Part shown: one piece after another, positions 9,276 through 18,070 of the stretch
How the letters are laid out: every line of letters begins with the position of its first letter
How positions within the stretch are numbered: position 1 is the stretch's first letter
Assembly: GCF_021129215.1 (NCBI RefSeq)
Contig: NZ_JAJOLP010000001.1
Location: 2,046,001-2,110,000 of the forward strand
Direction of reading: 5' to 3'
DNA length: 64,000 nucleotides
From: Agromyces sp. S2-1-8
GTDB taxonomy: Bacteria > Actinomycetota > Actinomycetes > Actinomycetales > Microbacteriaceae
The notes under the pieces: model-generated
The model's input: only the letters and a program-made list of their open reading frames with translations
Databases searched by the model: none
What the model was told of the DNA's origin: nothing
Position numbers and translations under genes: made by a program

Positions 9276-10391
9276 GTGGCGCGGGGCGAACTGCCCGACT
9301 ATCCGTGGGACCTCATGGTCCCGTACCGCGAGCGGGCGGCCGCCCACCCCGACGGGGTGGTCGACCTCTCGATCGGGTCGCCCGTCGACGAGACGCCCGC
9401 GATCGTGCGCGAGGCGCTCGCCGCCTCGACCGACGCTCACGCGTATCCGCAGACCGTCGGCTCCGACCTGCTGCGCGACGAGATCGTCGCGTGGTTCGCC
9501 CGGCGTCGCGGCGTGACCGGGCTCACCCGCGAGAACGTGCTGCCCACGGTCGGCTCGAAGGAGCTCGTGGCGCTGCTGCCGTTCCTGCTCGGGCTCGGCG
9601 AGGGCGACGTCGTCGTGCACCCGAAGGCCGCGTACCCGAGCTACGAGATGGGTGCGGTGCTCGCCGGCGCGACGGCGATGGCGAGCGACGACCCCGCCGA
9701 ATGGCCCGACGCGACGAGGCTCGTCTGGCTCAACAGCCCCGGCAACCCCGACGGGCGCGTGCTCACGATCGACGAGCTCCGCACGGCGCGCGAGCGCGCC
9801 CTCGAGCTCGACGCGGTCATCGTCGGCGACGAGTGCTACGCCGAGCTCGGGTGGGAGGGCGAGTGGGCCGAGGGCGCGGTGCCGAGCCTGCTCGACCCCA
9901 GGGTGGTCGGCGACAGCCGGCGGAACACGCTCGTCGCGTACTCCCTCTCCAAGCAGTCGAACATGGCGGGCTACCGCACCGCGTTCATCGCAGGGTGCCG
10001 CACGGTCGTCGGCCGGCTCACGAACGTGCGCAAGCACGCCGGGCTCATGCTCGCCCAGCCGCTGCAGCAGGCGATGATCGCAGCCCTCCGCGACGATGCG
10101 CACGTGGCCGAGCAGAAGGAGCGCTACCGAGCGCGCCGCGCGCAGCTCAAGCCGGCGCTCGAGGCGGCCGGCTTCCGCATCGACCGCAGCGACGCCGGCC
10201 TCTACCTGTGGGCGACCGAGGGGCGCGACGCGTGGGAGTCGATCGGCCGGCTCGCCGACCTCGGCATCATCGGGGGCCCCGGCCACTTCTACGGCGTGCA
10301 CCACCCCGAGCACGTGCGCCTGTCGCTCACGGCGACCGACGAGCGCATCGCCGCGGCGGCGTCGCGCCTGCGTGCGGCGGCCGGCTCGTAG
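9276..10391 (+). CDS. dapC: N-succinyldiaminopimelate aminotransferase
   Basis: A 371-residue PLP-dependent class I/II aminotransferase, likely DapC, which moves an amino group from glutamate to N-succinyl-2-amino-6-ketopimelate on the lysine/diaminopimelate route. The PLP-binding lysine is in YSLSKQSNMAGYR, with GDECYAELGWEGEW and the NSPGNPDG motif before it. The GTG at 9276 is the first start after the ferredoxin stop; the frame is open upstream across the ferredoxin gene but that is a shadow. dapD and dapE lie 7-9 kb downstream, which supports the assignment. Confidence 0.9.
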   Translation: MARGELPDYPWDLMVPYRERAAAHPDGVVDLSIGSPVDETPAIVREALAASTDAHAYPQTVGSDLLRDEIVAWFARRRGVTGLTRENVLPTVGSKELVALLPFLLGLGEGDVVVHPKAAYPSYEMGAVLAGATAMASDDPAEWPDATRLVWLNSPGNPDGRVLTIDELRTARERALELDAVIVGDECYAELGWEGEWAEGAVPSLLDPRVVGDSRRNTLVAYSLSKQSNMAGYRTAFIAGCRTVVGRLTNVRKHAGLMLAQPLQQAMIAALRDDAHVAEQKERYRARRAQLKPALEAAGFRIDRSDAGLYLWATEGRDAWESIGRLADLGIIGGPGHFYGVHHPEHVRLSLTATDERIAAAASRLRAAAGS

Positions 10392-10429
10392 CATCCCGAC
10401 ACGAACCCGGCGCGGCGCAGTGTCAGGTG

Positions 10430-10459
10430 CCGCCAATGTATACAGCGATCTCTTGGCGG
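10430..10459. promoter_or_regulatory. Inverted repeat upstream of citrate synthase
   Basis: CCGCCAA (10430-10436) and TTGGCGG (10453-10459) are perfect 7-base arms 16 bases apart, placed about 30 bases upstream of the gltA -10 box. This could be a repressor or activator site for gltA, or the weak end of the dapC transcript. Confidence 0.35.
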
Positions 10460-10461
10460 AT

Positions 10462-10491
10462 GCGACAGTGTGCCTCCGGCACGTCTAGGCT
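10462..10491 (+). promoter_or_regulatory. Probable citrate synthase promoter
   Basis: TAGGCT at 10486-10491 fits the local -10 pattern and GCGACA at 10462-10467 is a possible -35 with 18-base spacing. The leader of about 75 bases contains GTAGGTCGG paired with CCGACCCTAC (10492-10516), a hairpin with one bulged base. Confidence 0.45.
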
Positions 10492-10570
10492 GTAGGTCGG
10501 ACCGTGGCCGACCCTACGCCGCGAGCCCGAAAGGCAGGTGACCGCGCAAGTGACGATCACAGGAGGCGCC

Positions 10571-11881
10571 GTGAGCGACGTCGTGAACCCCGCGGCGGGG
10601 CAGAACCCCGAGACCGCGACCCTCAGCTTCCCCGGCGGCACCGCCGAGTTCCCCGTGCGCCCCGCGGTCGACGGCAATGCGAGCATCGACCTGTCGACGC
10701 TGACGCGCCAGACGGGGCTCACCGCGCTCGACTACGGATTCGTCAACACCGCATCGACGCGGTCGGCGATCACCTACATCGACGGCGAGCAGGGCATCCT
10801 GCGCTACCGGGGCTACCCGATCGAAGAGCTCGCCGAGCACTCGACCTACCTCGAGGTCGCCTGGCTGCTCATCTACGGCCAGCTGCCGACCGCCGACCAG
10901 CTCGGCGAGTTCGATGAGAAGGTGCGCCGCCACACGCTGCTGCACGAAGACCTCAAGCGCTTCTTCTCGGCGCTGCCGCACACGGCGCACCCGATGTCGG
11001 TGCTGTCGAGCGCGGTCGCGGCCCTCTCGACCTACTACGAGGACTCGTCCGACCCGCACGATCTCGACCACGTCGAGCTCACGACGCTGCGCCTGCTCGC
11101 GAAGCTGCCGGTGATCGCCGCCTACGCCCACAAGAAGAGCGTCGGCCAGGCGTTCCTCTACCCCGACAACTCGCTGAACTTCGTCGAGAACTTCCTGCGG
11201 CTGAACTTCGGCAACATGGCCGAGCCGTATCGCATCGACCCGACGCTCGCGAAGGCGCTCGACCGGCTGCTCATCCTGCACGAGGACCACGAGCAGAACG
11301 CGTCGACCTCGACCGTGCGCCTCGTCGGCTCGACCGGTGCGAACCTCTACTCGTCGATCTCGGCGGGCATCCAGGCACTCTCGGGCCCGCTGCACGGCGG
11401 CGCCAACGAGGCCGTGCTGCAGATGCTCGGCCGGATCCAGGAGTCGGGCGAGGGCGTCGCCCGCTTCGTCGAGCGCGTCAAGAACAAGGAAGACGGCGTG
11501 AAGCTCATGGGCTTCGGGCACCGCGTCTACAAGAACTACGACCCGCGGGCGAAGATCGTCAAGGAGTCGGCCGACGCCGTGCTCGAGAGCCTCGGCATCG
11601 ACGACCCGCTGCTCGACATCGCGAAGGAGCTCGAGCAGTTCGCCTTGCAGGACGACTACTTCAAGGAGCGCCGGCTCTACCCGAACGTCGACTTCTACAC
11701 GGGCGTCATCTACAAGGCGATGGGCTTCCCGACGCGCATGTTCACCGTGCTGTTCGCGATCGGCCGCCTGCCCGGCTGGATCGCCCACTGGCGCGAGATG
11801 AACCTCGACCCGCAGACCAAGATCGGTCGCCCGCAGCAGCTCTACACGGGTGAGCCGGTGCGGCACTACCCGGGCGCCTGA
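10571..11881 (+). CDS. gltA: Citrate synthase
   Basis: A 436-residue type II citrate synthase, condensing acetyl-CoA and oxaloacetate at the entry of the TCA cycle. The catalytic elements are visible: LHGGANEAVL (His about 274), GFGHRVYKNYDPRA (His about 318) and YPNVDFYTG (Asp about 373). The N-terminal zinc-less beta domain with FVNTASTRSAITYIDGEQGILRYRGYPIEEL is typical of the type. GTG 10571 has the perfect ribosome site AGGAGG at 10561-10566; upstream in-frame GTGs at 10538 and 10550 are possible but lack a better site. A strong bidirectional terminator follows. Confidence 0.96.
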   Translation: MSDVVNPAAGQNPETATLSFPGGTAEFPVRPAVDGNASIDLSTLTRQTGLTALDYGFVNTASTRSAITYIDGEQGILRYRGYPIEELAEHSTYLEVAWLLIYGQLPTADQLGEFDEKVRRHTLLHEDLKRFFSALPHTAHPMSVLSSAVAALSTYYEDSSDPHDLDHVELTTLRLLAKLPVIAAYAHKKSVGQAFLYPDNSLNFVENFLRLNFGNMAEPYRIDPTLAKALDRLLILHEDHEQNASTSTVRLVGSTGANLYSSISAGIQALSGPLHGGANEAVLQMLGRIQESGEGVARFVERVKNKEDGVKLMGFGHRVYKNYDPRAKIVKESADAVLESLGIDDPLLDIAKELEQFALQDDYFKERRLYPNVDFYTGVIYKAMGFPTRMFTVLFAIGRLPGWIAHWREMNLDPQTKIGRPQQLYTGEPVRHYPGA

Positions 11882-11909
11882 GCCCGGCGCGTCGGGCGCA
11901 CGAACGACG

Positions 11910-11940
11910 AGGGTCCCGATTCCGGTGGAATCGGGACCCT
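11910..11940. terminator. Bidirectional terminator between gltA and the MFS exporter gene
   Basis: Perfect 14-base arms (11910-11923 and 11927-11940) with a GGT loop lie between convergent genes. The short loop and high GC make it a strong stop in both directions. Confidence 0.85.
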
Positions 11941-11953
11941 TCGCGTCGGCCGA

Positions 11954-13372
11954 TCAGGCCGCGTCGACGAGTTCGGCCGTCGGCGAGGCATCCAGTTCGT
12001 CGAGGCGCGCCGTACGGGGCGCTCGCCCGACCGCGAGCACGATGACCGCGGCGAGCACCGCCATCAGCGCGACCGTGAGCCACGCGATGTCGTAGCCCGT
12101 CTGCGTCGGGGCGGCCGTGCCGCCCGCGCTGCCGAAGACGATGGTGCTCACGAGGGCCGATCCGATCGCCGAGCCGATCGTGCGGAGGTTCGCGTTCACG
12201 CCGGTCGCCACGCCGGTGCGGTCGGCGGGTACGCTCTCGACGACGATGCTCGCCGCCGAGGCGTAGGCGAGCCCGATGCCGACGCCGAACACGCCGCCGG
12301 CGACCGCGAGCTTCCACACCGCGTCGTGGTCGAACACGGCGAACCCGACGCCTGCGGCCATGAGCAGTGCGCCGCCCGCGAGCATGAGGCGAAGCGGGAT
12401 GACGCGGCTGAGCGCCCCGGCGGCGAAGCCGACGCCCGACATGCCGATGAGCAGCGGCAGCAGGGCGAGCCCCGCGGCCTGCACGTCGAGGCCGAGCCCC
12501 CAGCCGGCCGTCGTCTCGAGGAACTGCGGCAGGTAGCCCCAGAACCCGAATGCCGCGGCGCCGAGCAGCAGTGACGCCGCATTGACCGGCCAGAGCTCAC
12601 GGGCGAAGAGCAGGCGCAGGTCGACGAGCGGCTCGGCCGAGCGCAGCTCGGTGACCGCCCAGGCGGCCATCAGCAGGGCGGCGAGCACGAACAGGCCGAT
12701 CGTGAGCGGCGACCCCCAGCCCCAGCGGGCGCCGGAGCTGAGCGGGACGAGGAGGGCGACGAGCCAGCCCGACAGCAGCACGCCGGCGAGCACGTTCACC
12801 CGACCGGTCGCGCGGGTGCCGGTCGCCGGCACGAGGAGCGCGACGAGCACGATGCCCGCGATCGCGGTGATGAGCGGGACGGCGAACACCGCGCGCCAGC
12901 TGAGCACGCCGGCGATCGGGCCGGCGAGCACGCTGCCCGCGGCGCCGCCGATGCCGATGATCGCGCTCGTCGCGCCGATCGCGCCGGTGAGGCGTTCGCG
13001 CGGCATGACGTCGCGCAGCAGGCCGAACGCGAGGGGGAACAGCGCCCCGCCCACCCCCTGCAGGATGCGGCCCGCGATGAGGGTCGTGAGGTCGGGTGCG
13101 ACCGCGGCGACGATGTCGCCCACGGCGACGACCGCGAGCACGGCGAGGAAGGTGGCGCGGCGCCCGCGGAGGTCGCCGATGCGACCGAGCAGGGGAGTGG
13201 CGACGGCGGCCGCGATGAGCCAGGCCGTGTTGGTCCACGAGGCCGTGTCGGCGGCGACGCCGAAGTCGGCGGCGATGGTCGGGATGACGGGGATGACGAG
13301 ATTCTGGAGCAGCGCGAGCGAGGCGACGCTCACGGCGATGGCCGCGAAAGCGGCGCGTGAGGTGGTTGACAC
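11954..13372 (-). CDS. MFS multidrug-type exporter
   Basis: A 472-residue membrane transporter of the major facilitator family, closest in look to the 14-span drug:proton antiporters (DHA2). It starts with a hydrophobic LALLQNLVIPVIPTIAADF and carries the family's WLIAAAVATPLLGRIGDLRGRR (motif A) and AGRILQGVGGALFPLAFGLLRD segments. The GTG at 13372 has GAAGGG as ribosome site. It is divergent from a TetR regulator across 193 bases containing three related palindromes, the usual layout of a repressor-controlled efflux pump. The expelled compound is unknown. Confidence 0.9.
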   Translation of the reverse strand: MSTTSRAAFAAIAVSVASLALLQNLVIPVIPTIAADFGVAADTASWTNTAWLIAAAVATPLLGRIGDLRGRRATFLAVLAVVAVGDIVAAVAPDLTTLIAGRILQGVGGALFPLAFGLLRDVMPRERLTGAIGATSAIIGIGGAAGSVLAGPIAGVLSWRAVFAVPLITAIAGIVLVALLVPATGTRATGRVNVLAGVLLSGWLVALLVPLSSGARWGWGSPLTIGLFVLAALLMAAWAVTELRSAEPLVDLRLLFARELWPVNAASLLLGAAAFGFWGYLPQFLETTAGWGLGLDVQAAGLALLPLLIGMSGVGFAAGALSRVIPLRLMLAGGALLMAAGVGFAVFDHDAVWKLAVAGGVFGVGIGLAYASAASIVVESVPADRTGVATGVNANLRTIGSAIGSALVSTIVFGSAGGTAAPTQTGYDIAWLTVALMAVLAAVIVLAVGRAPRTARLDELDASPTAELVDAA

Positions 13373-13419
13373 TGCGGACCCTTCGGTCAGGTGCGCGAAC
13401 GCGAGGAGCGAGGTAAAGT

Positions 13420-13487
13420 GGAGTATGGCTCCGAGTGGAGGAAGCCTCCGGTTATCGACGAAGACGACATTACCGGAGGGGGCCTCC
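13420..13487. promoter_or_regulatory. Three GGAG-N5-CTCC palindromes, probable TetR operators
   Basis: The divergent intergenic region holds three 13-base palindromes of the form GGAGnnnnnCTCC, at 13420-13432, 13437-13449 and 13475-13487. The third extends to CGGAGG-GGG-CCTCCG. The first overlaps CATACT, a likely -10 box of the exporter gene read on the minus strand. Such repeated palindromes next to a TetR gene are the usual autoregulatory operators; binding is inferred. Confidence 0.6.
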
Positions 13488-13565
13488 GTTTCGCAAGGGG
13501 TCCACTGGAATTCGTCGGCGGCACGTCACCTGCCCGCCGCAACCGGCAGAGGAGTTGAGCGCGGA

Positions 13566-14135
13566 ATGACCGAGGTGCTGCGGGTGCACACCCTCGAGGC
13601 GCGGCGGCCCCGCCGTGCCGACGCCGCGCGCAACTTCGACGCGCTCGTCGCGGCGGGGCGGCAGGCGTTCGCCGAAGACGGCTCGTCGGCCTCGCTCGAG
13701 GACATCGCCCGGCGCGCCGGGGTCGGCATCGGCACGCTCTACCGCAACTTCCCGACCCGAGACGACCTCATCGAGACGCTCTACCTGGGCGAGGTCGAGG
13801 CGCTCGCCCAGGCGGCCGACGAGGTCTCGGCGCTCGAGCCGTGGCCCGCGCTCGAGACCTGGCTCGACCGATTCGTCTCGTACGTGGGCACCAAGCACGC
13901 CCTGCTCGAGGGGCTCAACCGCGAGTCGTCCGTGCTCGGCGAATGCCGGTCGATCATGCTGGGCGCCGGCGAGCCGCTGCTCGCGCGCGCCCAGGCCGCC
14001 GGCGAGGTGCGCGACGACGTCACCATCGGCGACGTCGTGAAGCTCGTCTCGGGAGTCGCGGCCGTGTCGTCGTTCGACGACGAGGCGCAGCGCAGTCGTG
14101 TGCTCGGGCTCGCGATCAACGCGATCCGCACCTGA
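13566..14135 (+). CDS. TetR-family transcriptional regulator
   Basis: A 189-residue repressor-type protein. The N-terminal helix-turn-helix is clear (ASLEDIARRAGVGIGTLYRNFPTRDDL, about residues 42-68). The C-terminal ligand domain resembles the SbtR-like regulators common in actinobacteria, with a track such as KHALLEGLNRESS and an alanine/valine-rich dimer helix. ATG 13566 was chosen because it starts the family's N-terminus; an open frame runs much further upstream through the intergenic region and is not coding. It very likely controls the divergent MFS exporter and itself. Confidence 0.9.
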   Translation: MTEVLRVHTLEARRPRRADAARNFDALVAAGRQAFAEDGSSASLEDIARRAGVGIGTLYRNFPTRDDLIETLYLGEVEALAQAADEVSALEPWPALETWLDRFVSYVGTKHALLEGLNRESSVLGECRSIMLGAGEPLLARAQAAGEVRDDVTIGDVVKLVSGVAAVSSFDDEAQRSRVLGLAINAIRT

Positions 14136-14137
14136 CC

Positions 14138-14204
14138 GCGCGGTCGGGGAGCGACGCGGGAGCGTCGGGGGAGCCACGGCACGGCGACGCCCCCGATACC
14201 GCGC
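14138..14204. terminator. Large imperfect hairpin between convergent TetR and acylase genes
   Basis: GCGCGGT (14138-14144) pairs with ACCGCGC (14198-14204) and CGGGG (14145-14149) with CCCCG (14191-14195), leaving a two-base bulge. The inner region can fold again. It fills the 76-base gap between two convergent genes. Confidence 0.4.
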
Positions 14205-14211
14205 AGAGCGT

Positions 14212-16800
14212 CTACTCGACCGCGCGGAGCAGCAGCGTGTCGCGCGCCGACGCGACGATCGCGTCGAGCGTGAACGGCCACTGCCGCGTCTCGCCCCGTT
14301 GCCAGAGCGGTGCCTGGTCGTCGTAGTTCGGGTGGAACGCGTGCCCCGAGGCGCCGGTGAGGTTGATCCACGTCGATCGGTCGACGTCGTCGAGGTCGAC
14401 GACCATGCGCATCGACGGCACCCAGTCGACGCCGTACCCCTGCGAGGCGTCCCATCCGATCGCGTTCACGATCGCCGATCCGCCGCCGAGCTCGTACGGC
14501 CCGCGGTTGAACAGCCATTCGATGGGCGCGACGCCCGACTCGCCGAAGCTCTGGTTGGTGAGCGTCAGCGTGTGCAGGTCGCCCCACCGCCAGTCGGCGG
14601 CATCGTCGCCCATGAGGTCGGCCGCCTCGTCCCACGCCTCGTCGAGCGCCTTCGCGATCGCCGCGTCACGAGCCGGTACCTCGCCGGATGCCTCGCCCCA
14701 CCACGACGAGTCGGGCTGGCCGAGCAGGGTGCCCACGACCGTGAACCATCGGTCGCCGCCCTGCGGCAGGGTCTCGGCGGGCAGCCCGCCGAACATGTCG
14801 TCGAGGAGCGTCCGCCAGAACACGTTGAAGTACGCGGCCTCGGCGCTGTCGGCGTCGGCGTGCCCGTTCCAGCCGTCGAGCAGCTCGGCGCCGCGAGCGG
14901 CGTCGCCCGAGAGGTCGAGCTCCGCGATCACCGGCAGGAACCGGGCGGCGTTCGCATCGGACGTGTCGAGCTGGATCGACGACATGTCGTCGGCGGTGAG
15001 CTTCGCTCCGCCCGCGAGCGCCGCGCGGAGTCGCGAGTCGATCCCGGTGGCGCGGTAGCCGTAGTCCCAGTCCTTCGTCAGCAGCGGGCCGTCGGGTCCG
15101 GCGGCCGCGTTGTTCGCCGTCACGATGTACCCGGCGGGCGGGTTCTGCACGCTCGGGAGCTCGTCGAACGGCAGCATGCCGCTCCAGCCGTTGGCGCTCG
15201 TCCACCCGGGCAGCGGCATCGTGCCGTCGCCCGACTTGCGGAGCGGGATCTTGCCGGGCGCCTGATAGCCGATGTTGCCCTCGTCGTCGGCGTAGATGAG
15301 GTTCTGCGCCGGCACGTCGAAGAGCGACGCCGCGTGGCGGAAGCCGTCCCAGTCGCGCGCGCGGTCGAGCGCGAAGATCGCCTGGGCGGTCGTGCCGGGC
15401 GTGAGCGCGGTCCACTGCAGGGAGACCTGCAGGTCGGAGGCCTCGTCGGGGGATGCCGCGGCTGCGGCATCCGCGACGGCCGTGAAGTCGCTCCCGATGC
15501 CGGTGACGATGGGACCGCGACCGGTCGAGCGCACCGTGATGGTCACCGGGTCGCCGCCCGCGACCTCGATCACCTCCTCGCGGAGGGTGAGCGGCACCAT
15601 CGCGCCGTCGAGCTCGTACGAGTCGCCCTCGACCCGCTCGAGGTAGAGGTCGGCGACATCGGGGCCGAGGTTCGTGAACCCCCACGCGATGCGTTCGTTG
15701 TGCCCGATGATCACGCCCGGCAGCCCCGAGAACGTGTAGCCGGCCACGTCGAACGCGCAGTCGTCGGTGATCTCGGTGCAGTGCAGGCCCATCTGCGCCC
15801 AGATCGACGGCATCGCCGGGCCGAGGTGGGGGTCGTTGGCCAGGAGCGGCTTGCCGCTCTCGGTGAGACTGCCGGAGACGACCCACGAGTTCGAGCCGAT
15901 GTCGCCGCCCTCGGGACCGAGCAGTTCGGGGAGGTCGTCGAGGGCTGCGGCGAGCGAGGTCAACGGGGCGGCGTACCCTGGCGCCGAGGCATCCGTCGTC
16001 GTGGTCGTGACCGGTGTCGCGAGCGGTGCGCCGTCGGCATCGAGCAGCCGGCTCCCGGTCGCCGCCGGAGCGGCGGCGATCGGTCCGCCGACGATCGTCG
16101 GCATCTGCCCCCAGGCGTAGTCGGGGTGGAGCTCGGCGACCTGCTCGGGCGTCAGCTCGGTCGTGAGCAGGGCGCGGTCGATCTCGTCGCCGAGGTTCGA
16201 GCGCAGGTCCCACGCCATGGCCTTGAGCCAGGCGATCGAGTCCACCGGCGTCCACGGCTCGGGGGAGTAGCCGGGGTTCTGCAGCCCGAGCACGGCGTAC
16301 TCGAGCGAGAGGTCGGCGCCCGAGTGCTCGTCGAGGTAGGCGTTGACGCCCGCGGCGTAGGCGTCGTAGTAGGCGCGCGACTCCTCGTCGAGCAGCTCGT
16401 ACTCCTGCTCGGCGATGCCGCGCCAGTCGAGGGTGCGGATGAACGTGTCGGTGCCGACCTGCGACTCGCCGAAGAGCTCCGCGAGCCGGCCCGCCGTCAC
16501 GTGGCGGCGGAAGTCCATCTCCCAGAACCGGTCCTGCGCGTGCACGTAGCCCTGTGCGAAGAAGAGGTCGTGGCTCGTGTCGCCGACGATCTGGGGGATG
16601 CCTGCCTCGTCGCGGTAGACGGTGACGTCGGTGTCGAGCCCCCGCACGTCGATGCGTCCGCTCGTCGTGGGGAATGAGCGCTGCACCGTCCACCAGCCGA
16701 TGCCGGCCCCGACGACCGCGAGCACGAGCACGGCGACCAGGAGGCCGATGAGGAAGCTCAGGCCTCGATGGCGGCTGGTTCTCGGGGCGTCGGTACCCAC
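14212..16800 (-). CDS. Penicillin acylase family amidohydrolase, membrane-anchored
   Basis: An 862-residue N-terminal-nucleophile hydrolase of the penicillin/cephalosporin/AHL acylase family, which cleaves amide bonds such as acyl-homoserine lactones or beta-lactam side chains; the substrate here is unknown. A membrane span near residues 13-35 and the following WWTVQRSFP suggest export. The motif GSNSWVVSG places the predicted self-processing site and nucleophile at Ser303, followed by the usual ANDPHLGPAMPSIW. Later GFTNLGPDVADLYLER also fits. GTG 16800 is preceded by GAAGGAG. It may be transcribed from its own TACAGT -10 box at 16857-16862. Confidence 0.9.
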   Translation of the reverse strand: MGTDAPRTSRHRGLSFLIGLLVAVLVLAVVGAGIGWWTVQRSFPTTSGRIDVRGLDTDVTVYRDEAGIPQIVGDTSHDLFFAQGYVHAQDRFWEMDFRRHVTAGRLAELFGESQVGTDTFIRTLDWRGIAEQEYELLDEESRAYYDAYAAGVNAYLDEHSGADLSLEYAVLGLQNPGYSPEPWTPVDSIAWLKAMAWDLRSNLGDEIDRALLTTELTPEQVAELHPDYAWGQMPTIVGGPIAAAPAATGSRLLDADGAPLATPVTTTTTDASAPGYAAPLTSLAAALDDLPELLGPEGGDIGSNSWVVSGSLTESGKPLLANDPHLGPAMPSIWAQMGLHCTEITDDCAFDVAGYTFSGLPGVIIGHNERIAWGFTNLGPDVADLYLERVEGDSYELDGAMVPLTLREEVIEVAGGDPVTITVRSTGRGPIVTGIGSDFTAVADAAAAASPDEASDLQVSLQWTALTPGTTAQAIFALDRARDWDGFRHAASLFDVPAQNLIYADDEGNIGYQAPGKIPLRKSGDGTMPLPGWTSANGWSGMLPFDELPSVQNPPAGYIVTANNAAAGPDGPLLTKDWDYGYRATGIDSRLRAALAGGAKLTADDMSSIQLDTSDANAARFLPVIAELDLSGDAARGAELLDGWNGHADADSAEAAYFNVFWRTLLDDMFGGLPAETLPQGGDRWFTVVGTLLGQPDSSWWGEASGEVPARDAAIAKALDEAWDEAADLMGDDAADWRWGDLHTLTLTNQSFGESGVAPIEWLFNRGPYELGGGSAIVNAIGWDASQGYGVDWVPSMRMVVDLDDVDRSTWINLTGASGHAFHPNYDDQAPLWQRGETRQWPFTLDAIVASARDTLLLRAVE

Positions 16801-16943
16801 GTCACTCCTTCGTGATGCGCATGACGAGGGCCGCCACTCGGCGGCCTCGGAGCACCACTGTACCCCGAGCCAGTGGGGCGCATGACCCACGTCCCGCCCG
16901 TCGAGGAGCGCCCGGGGAGTGGGATGCGGAGGGCGATGCGCCC

Positions 16944-17894
16944 CTACGCGTGCAGTGCCGAGTTGAGCACGATGCCGTGCCCGTCGCGTGCGAGCACCTC
17001 GACCCGGCCGCTCAGCGAGTTGCGCCGGAACAGCAGGCTCGGCTGTCCCGACAGCTCGACCGCCTTCACGGTGCGCTCGTCGCCGTCGTCGCCCAGGATG
17101 ACGACCTTCGTGCCCGCGGTCACGTAGAGTCCGGCCTCGACGACCGAGTCGTCGCCGATCGAGATGCCGATGCCCGAGTTCGCGCCGAGCAGCGCCCGTT
17201 CGCCGATCTCGACGCGCTGGGTGCCGCCGCCAGACAGGGTGCCCATGATCGAGGCGCCGCCGCCGATGTCGCTGCCGTCGCCGACGACGACGCCCTGCGA
17301 GATGCGGCCCTCGACCATCGAGGTGCCGAGCGTGCCGGCGTTGAAGTTCACGAAGCCCTCGTGCATGACGGTCGTGCCGGGAGCGAGGTGCGCGCCCAGG
17401 CGCACGCGCGAGGCGTCCGCGATGCGCACCCGCTCGGGCGTCACGTAGTCGAGGAGGCGCGGGAACTTGTCGAGCCCCGTCGCGTGGATGCCCGCGCGCT
17501 GGAGCGCCGGCCGCAGGCGGTCGAAGTCGGCCGGGTGCACGGGGCCGGCGTTCGTCCACACGACGGCGGGAAGGTGGGCGAAGACGCCGTCGAGGTTGAC
17601 CGTGTTCGGGGCCGCGAGCAGGTGCGAGAGCACGTGCAGCCGCAGGTAGGCGTCGGCGGTGCCCCCGGGCGCTGCGTCGAGGTCGATCGTGAGCTCGACG
17701 ACCTCCACGCGCACGTTGCGGCGGGCGTCGTCGCCCGCGAGGGCCGCGTGCTCGGGGGCGAGGGGGGATGCCTCCGCGCCGAGCCGAGGCCTCGGGAACC
17801 ACGCGTCGAGCACCGTGCCGTCGCCGGCGATCGTCGTGAGCCCGGCGGCGGAGGCCGTGCGGGCAGGGCGGATGGCGTCGTCGTTCGCGGGCAT
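16944..17894 (-). CDS. dapD: 2,3,4,5-tetrahydropyridine-2,6-dicarboxylate N-succinyltransferase
   Basis: A 316-residue actinobacterial-type DapD, which transfers succinyl from succinyl-CoA to tetrahydrodipicolinate, the first committed step of the succinylase branch of lysine/diaminopimelate synthesis. The C-terminal half is a left-handed beta-helix of hexapeptide repeats, with [12 protein letters not shown] and [14 protein letters not shown] typical of the family. The ATG at 17894 lies 6 bases after TACCCT (17906-17901), predicting a leaderless mRNA. In M. tuberculosis dapD is directly divergent from dapE; here a ROK kinase gene stands between them. Confidence 0.95.
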   Translation of the reverse strand: MPANDDAIRPARTASAAGLTTIAGDGTVLDAWFPRPRLGAEASPLAPEHAALAGDDARRNVRVEVVELTIDLDAAPGGTADAYLRLHVLSHLLAAPNTVNLDGVFAHLPAVVWTNAGPVHPADFDRLRPALQRAGIHATGLDKFPRLLDYVTPERVRIADASRVRLGAHLAPGTTVMHEGFVNFNAGTLGTSMVEGRISQGVVVGDGSDIGGGASIMGTLSGGGTQRVEIGERALLGANSGIGISIGDDSVVEAGLYVTAGTKVVILGDDGDERTVKAVELSGQPSLLFRRNSLSGRVEVLARDGHGIVLNSALHA

Positions 17895-17900
17895 GCTCCA

Positions 17901-17906
17901 AGGGTA
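17901..17906 (-). promoter_or_regulatory. TACCCT -10 box of dapD (leaderless)
   Basis: On the minus strand TACCCT is followed by TGGAGC and then the dapD ATG, the same 6-base spacing seen before many starts in this window. Confidence 0.5.
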
Positions 17907-17983
17907 GCGAGCGGCGGCGGGCGCTGCCGCGTGTGACGCCGGGCGTCCGTCGTACGTCGAGCGCCGATCGAGCGGGATCCAGG

Positions 17984-18035
17984 TTGGACACCCGTGGTCG
18001 GAGTCTGATAGCTTCCACCGTATGACAGCGCTGTC
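17984..18035 (+). promoter_or_regulatory. Promoter and 12-bp palindromic operator of the ROK gene
   Basis: TTGGAC (17984-17989), 16 bases, TGATAG (18006-18011) make a plausible promoter. Just downstream, at 18024-18035, stands the perfect palindrome GACAGCGCTGTC, with the central CG typical of LacI-family operators. Its place at about +6 to +18 fits a repressor roadblock. No LacI gene is in the window, so the regulator must act from elsewhere. Confidence 0.55.
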
Positions 18036-18070
18036 TTAGGAACAGACGACGGGCCGACGGAAGGAGCACC

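Noticed and set aside
14098..16677. An 859-codon plus-strand open frame opposite the penicillin acylase gene
   Set aside because: Shadow frame: the minus strand encodes the conserved acylase with signal, nucleophile motif and ribosome site.
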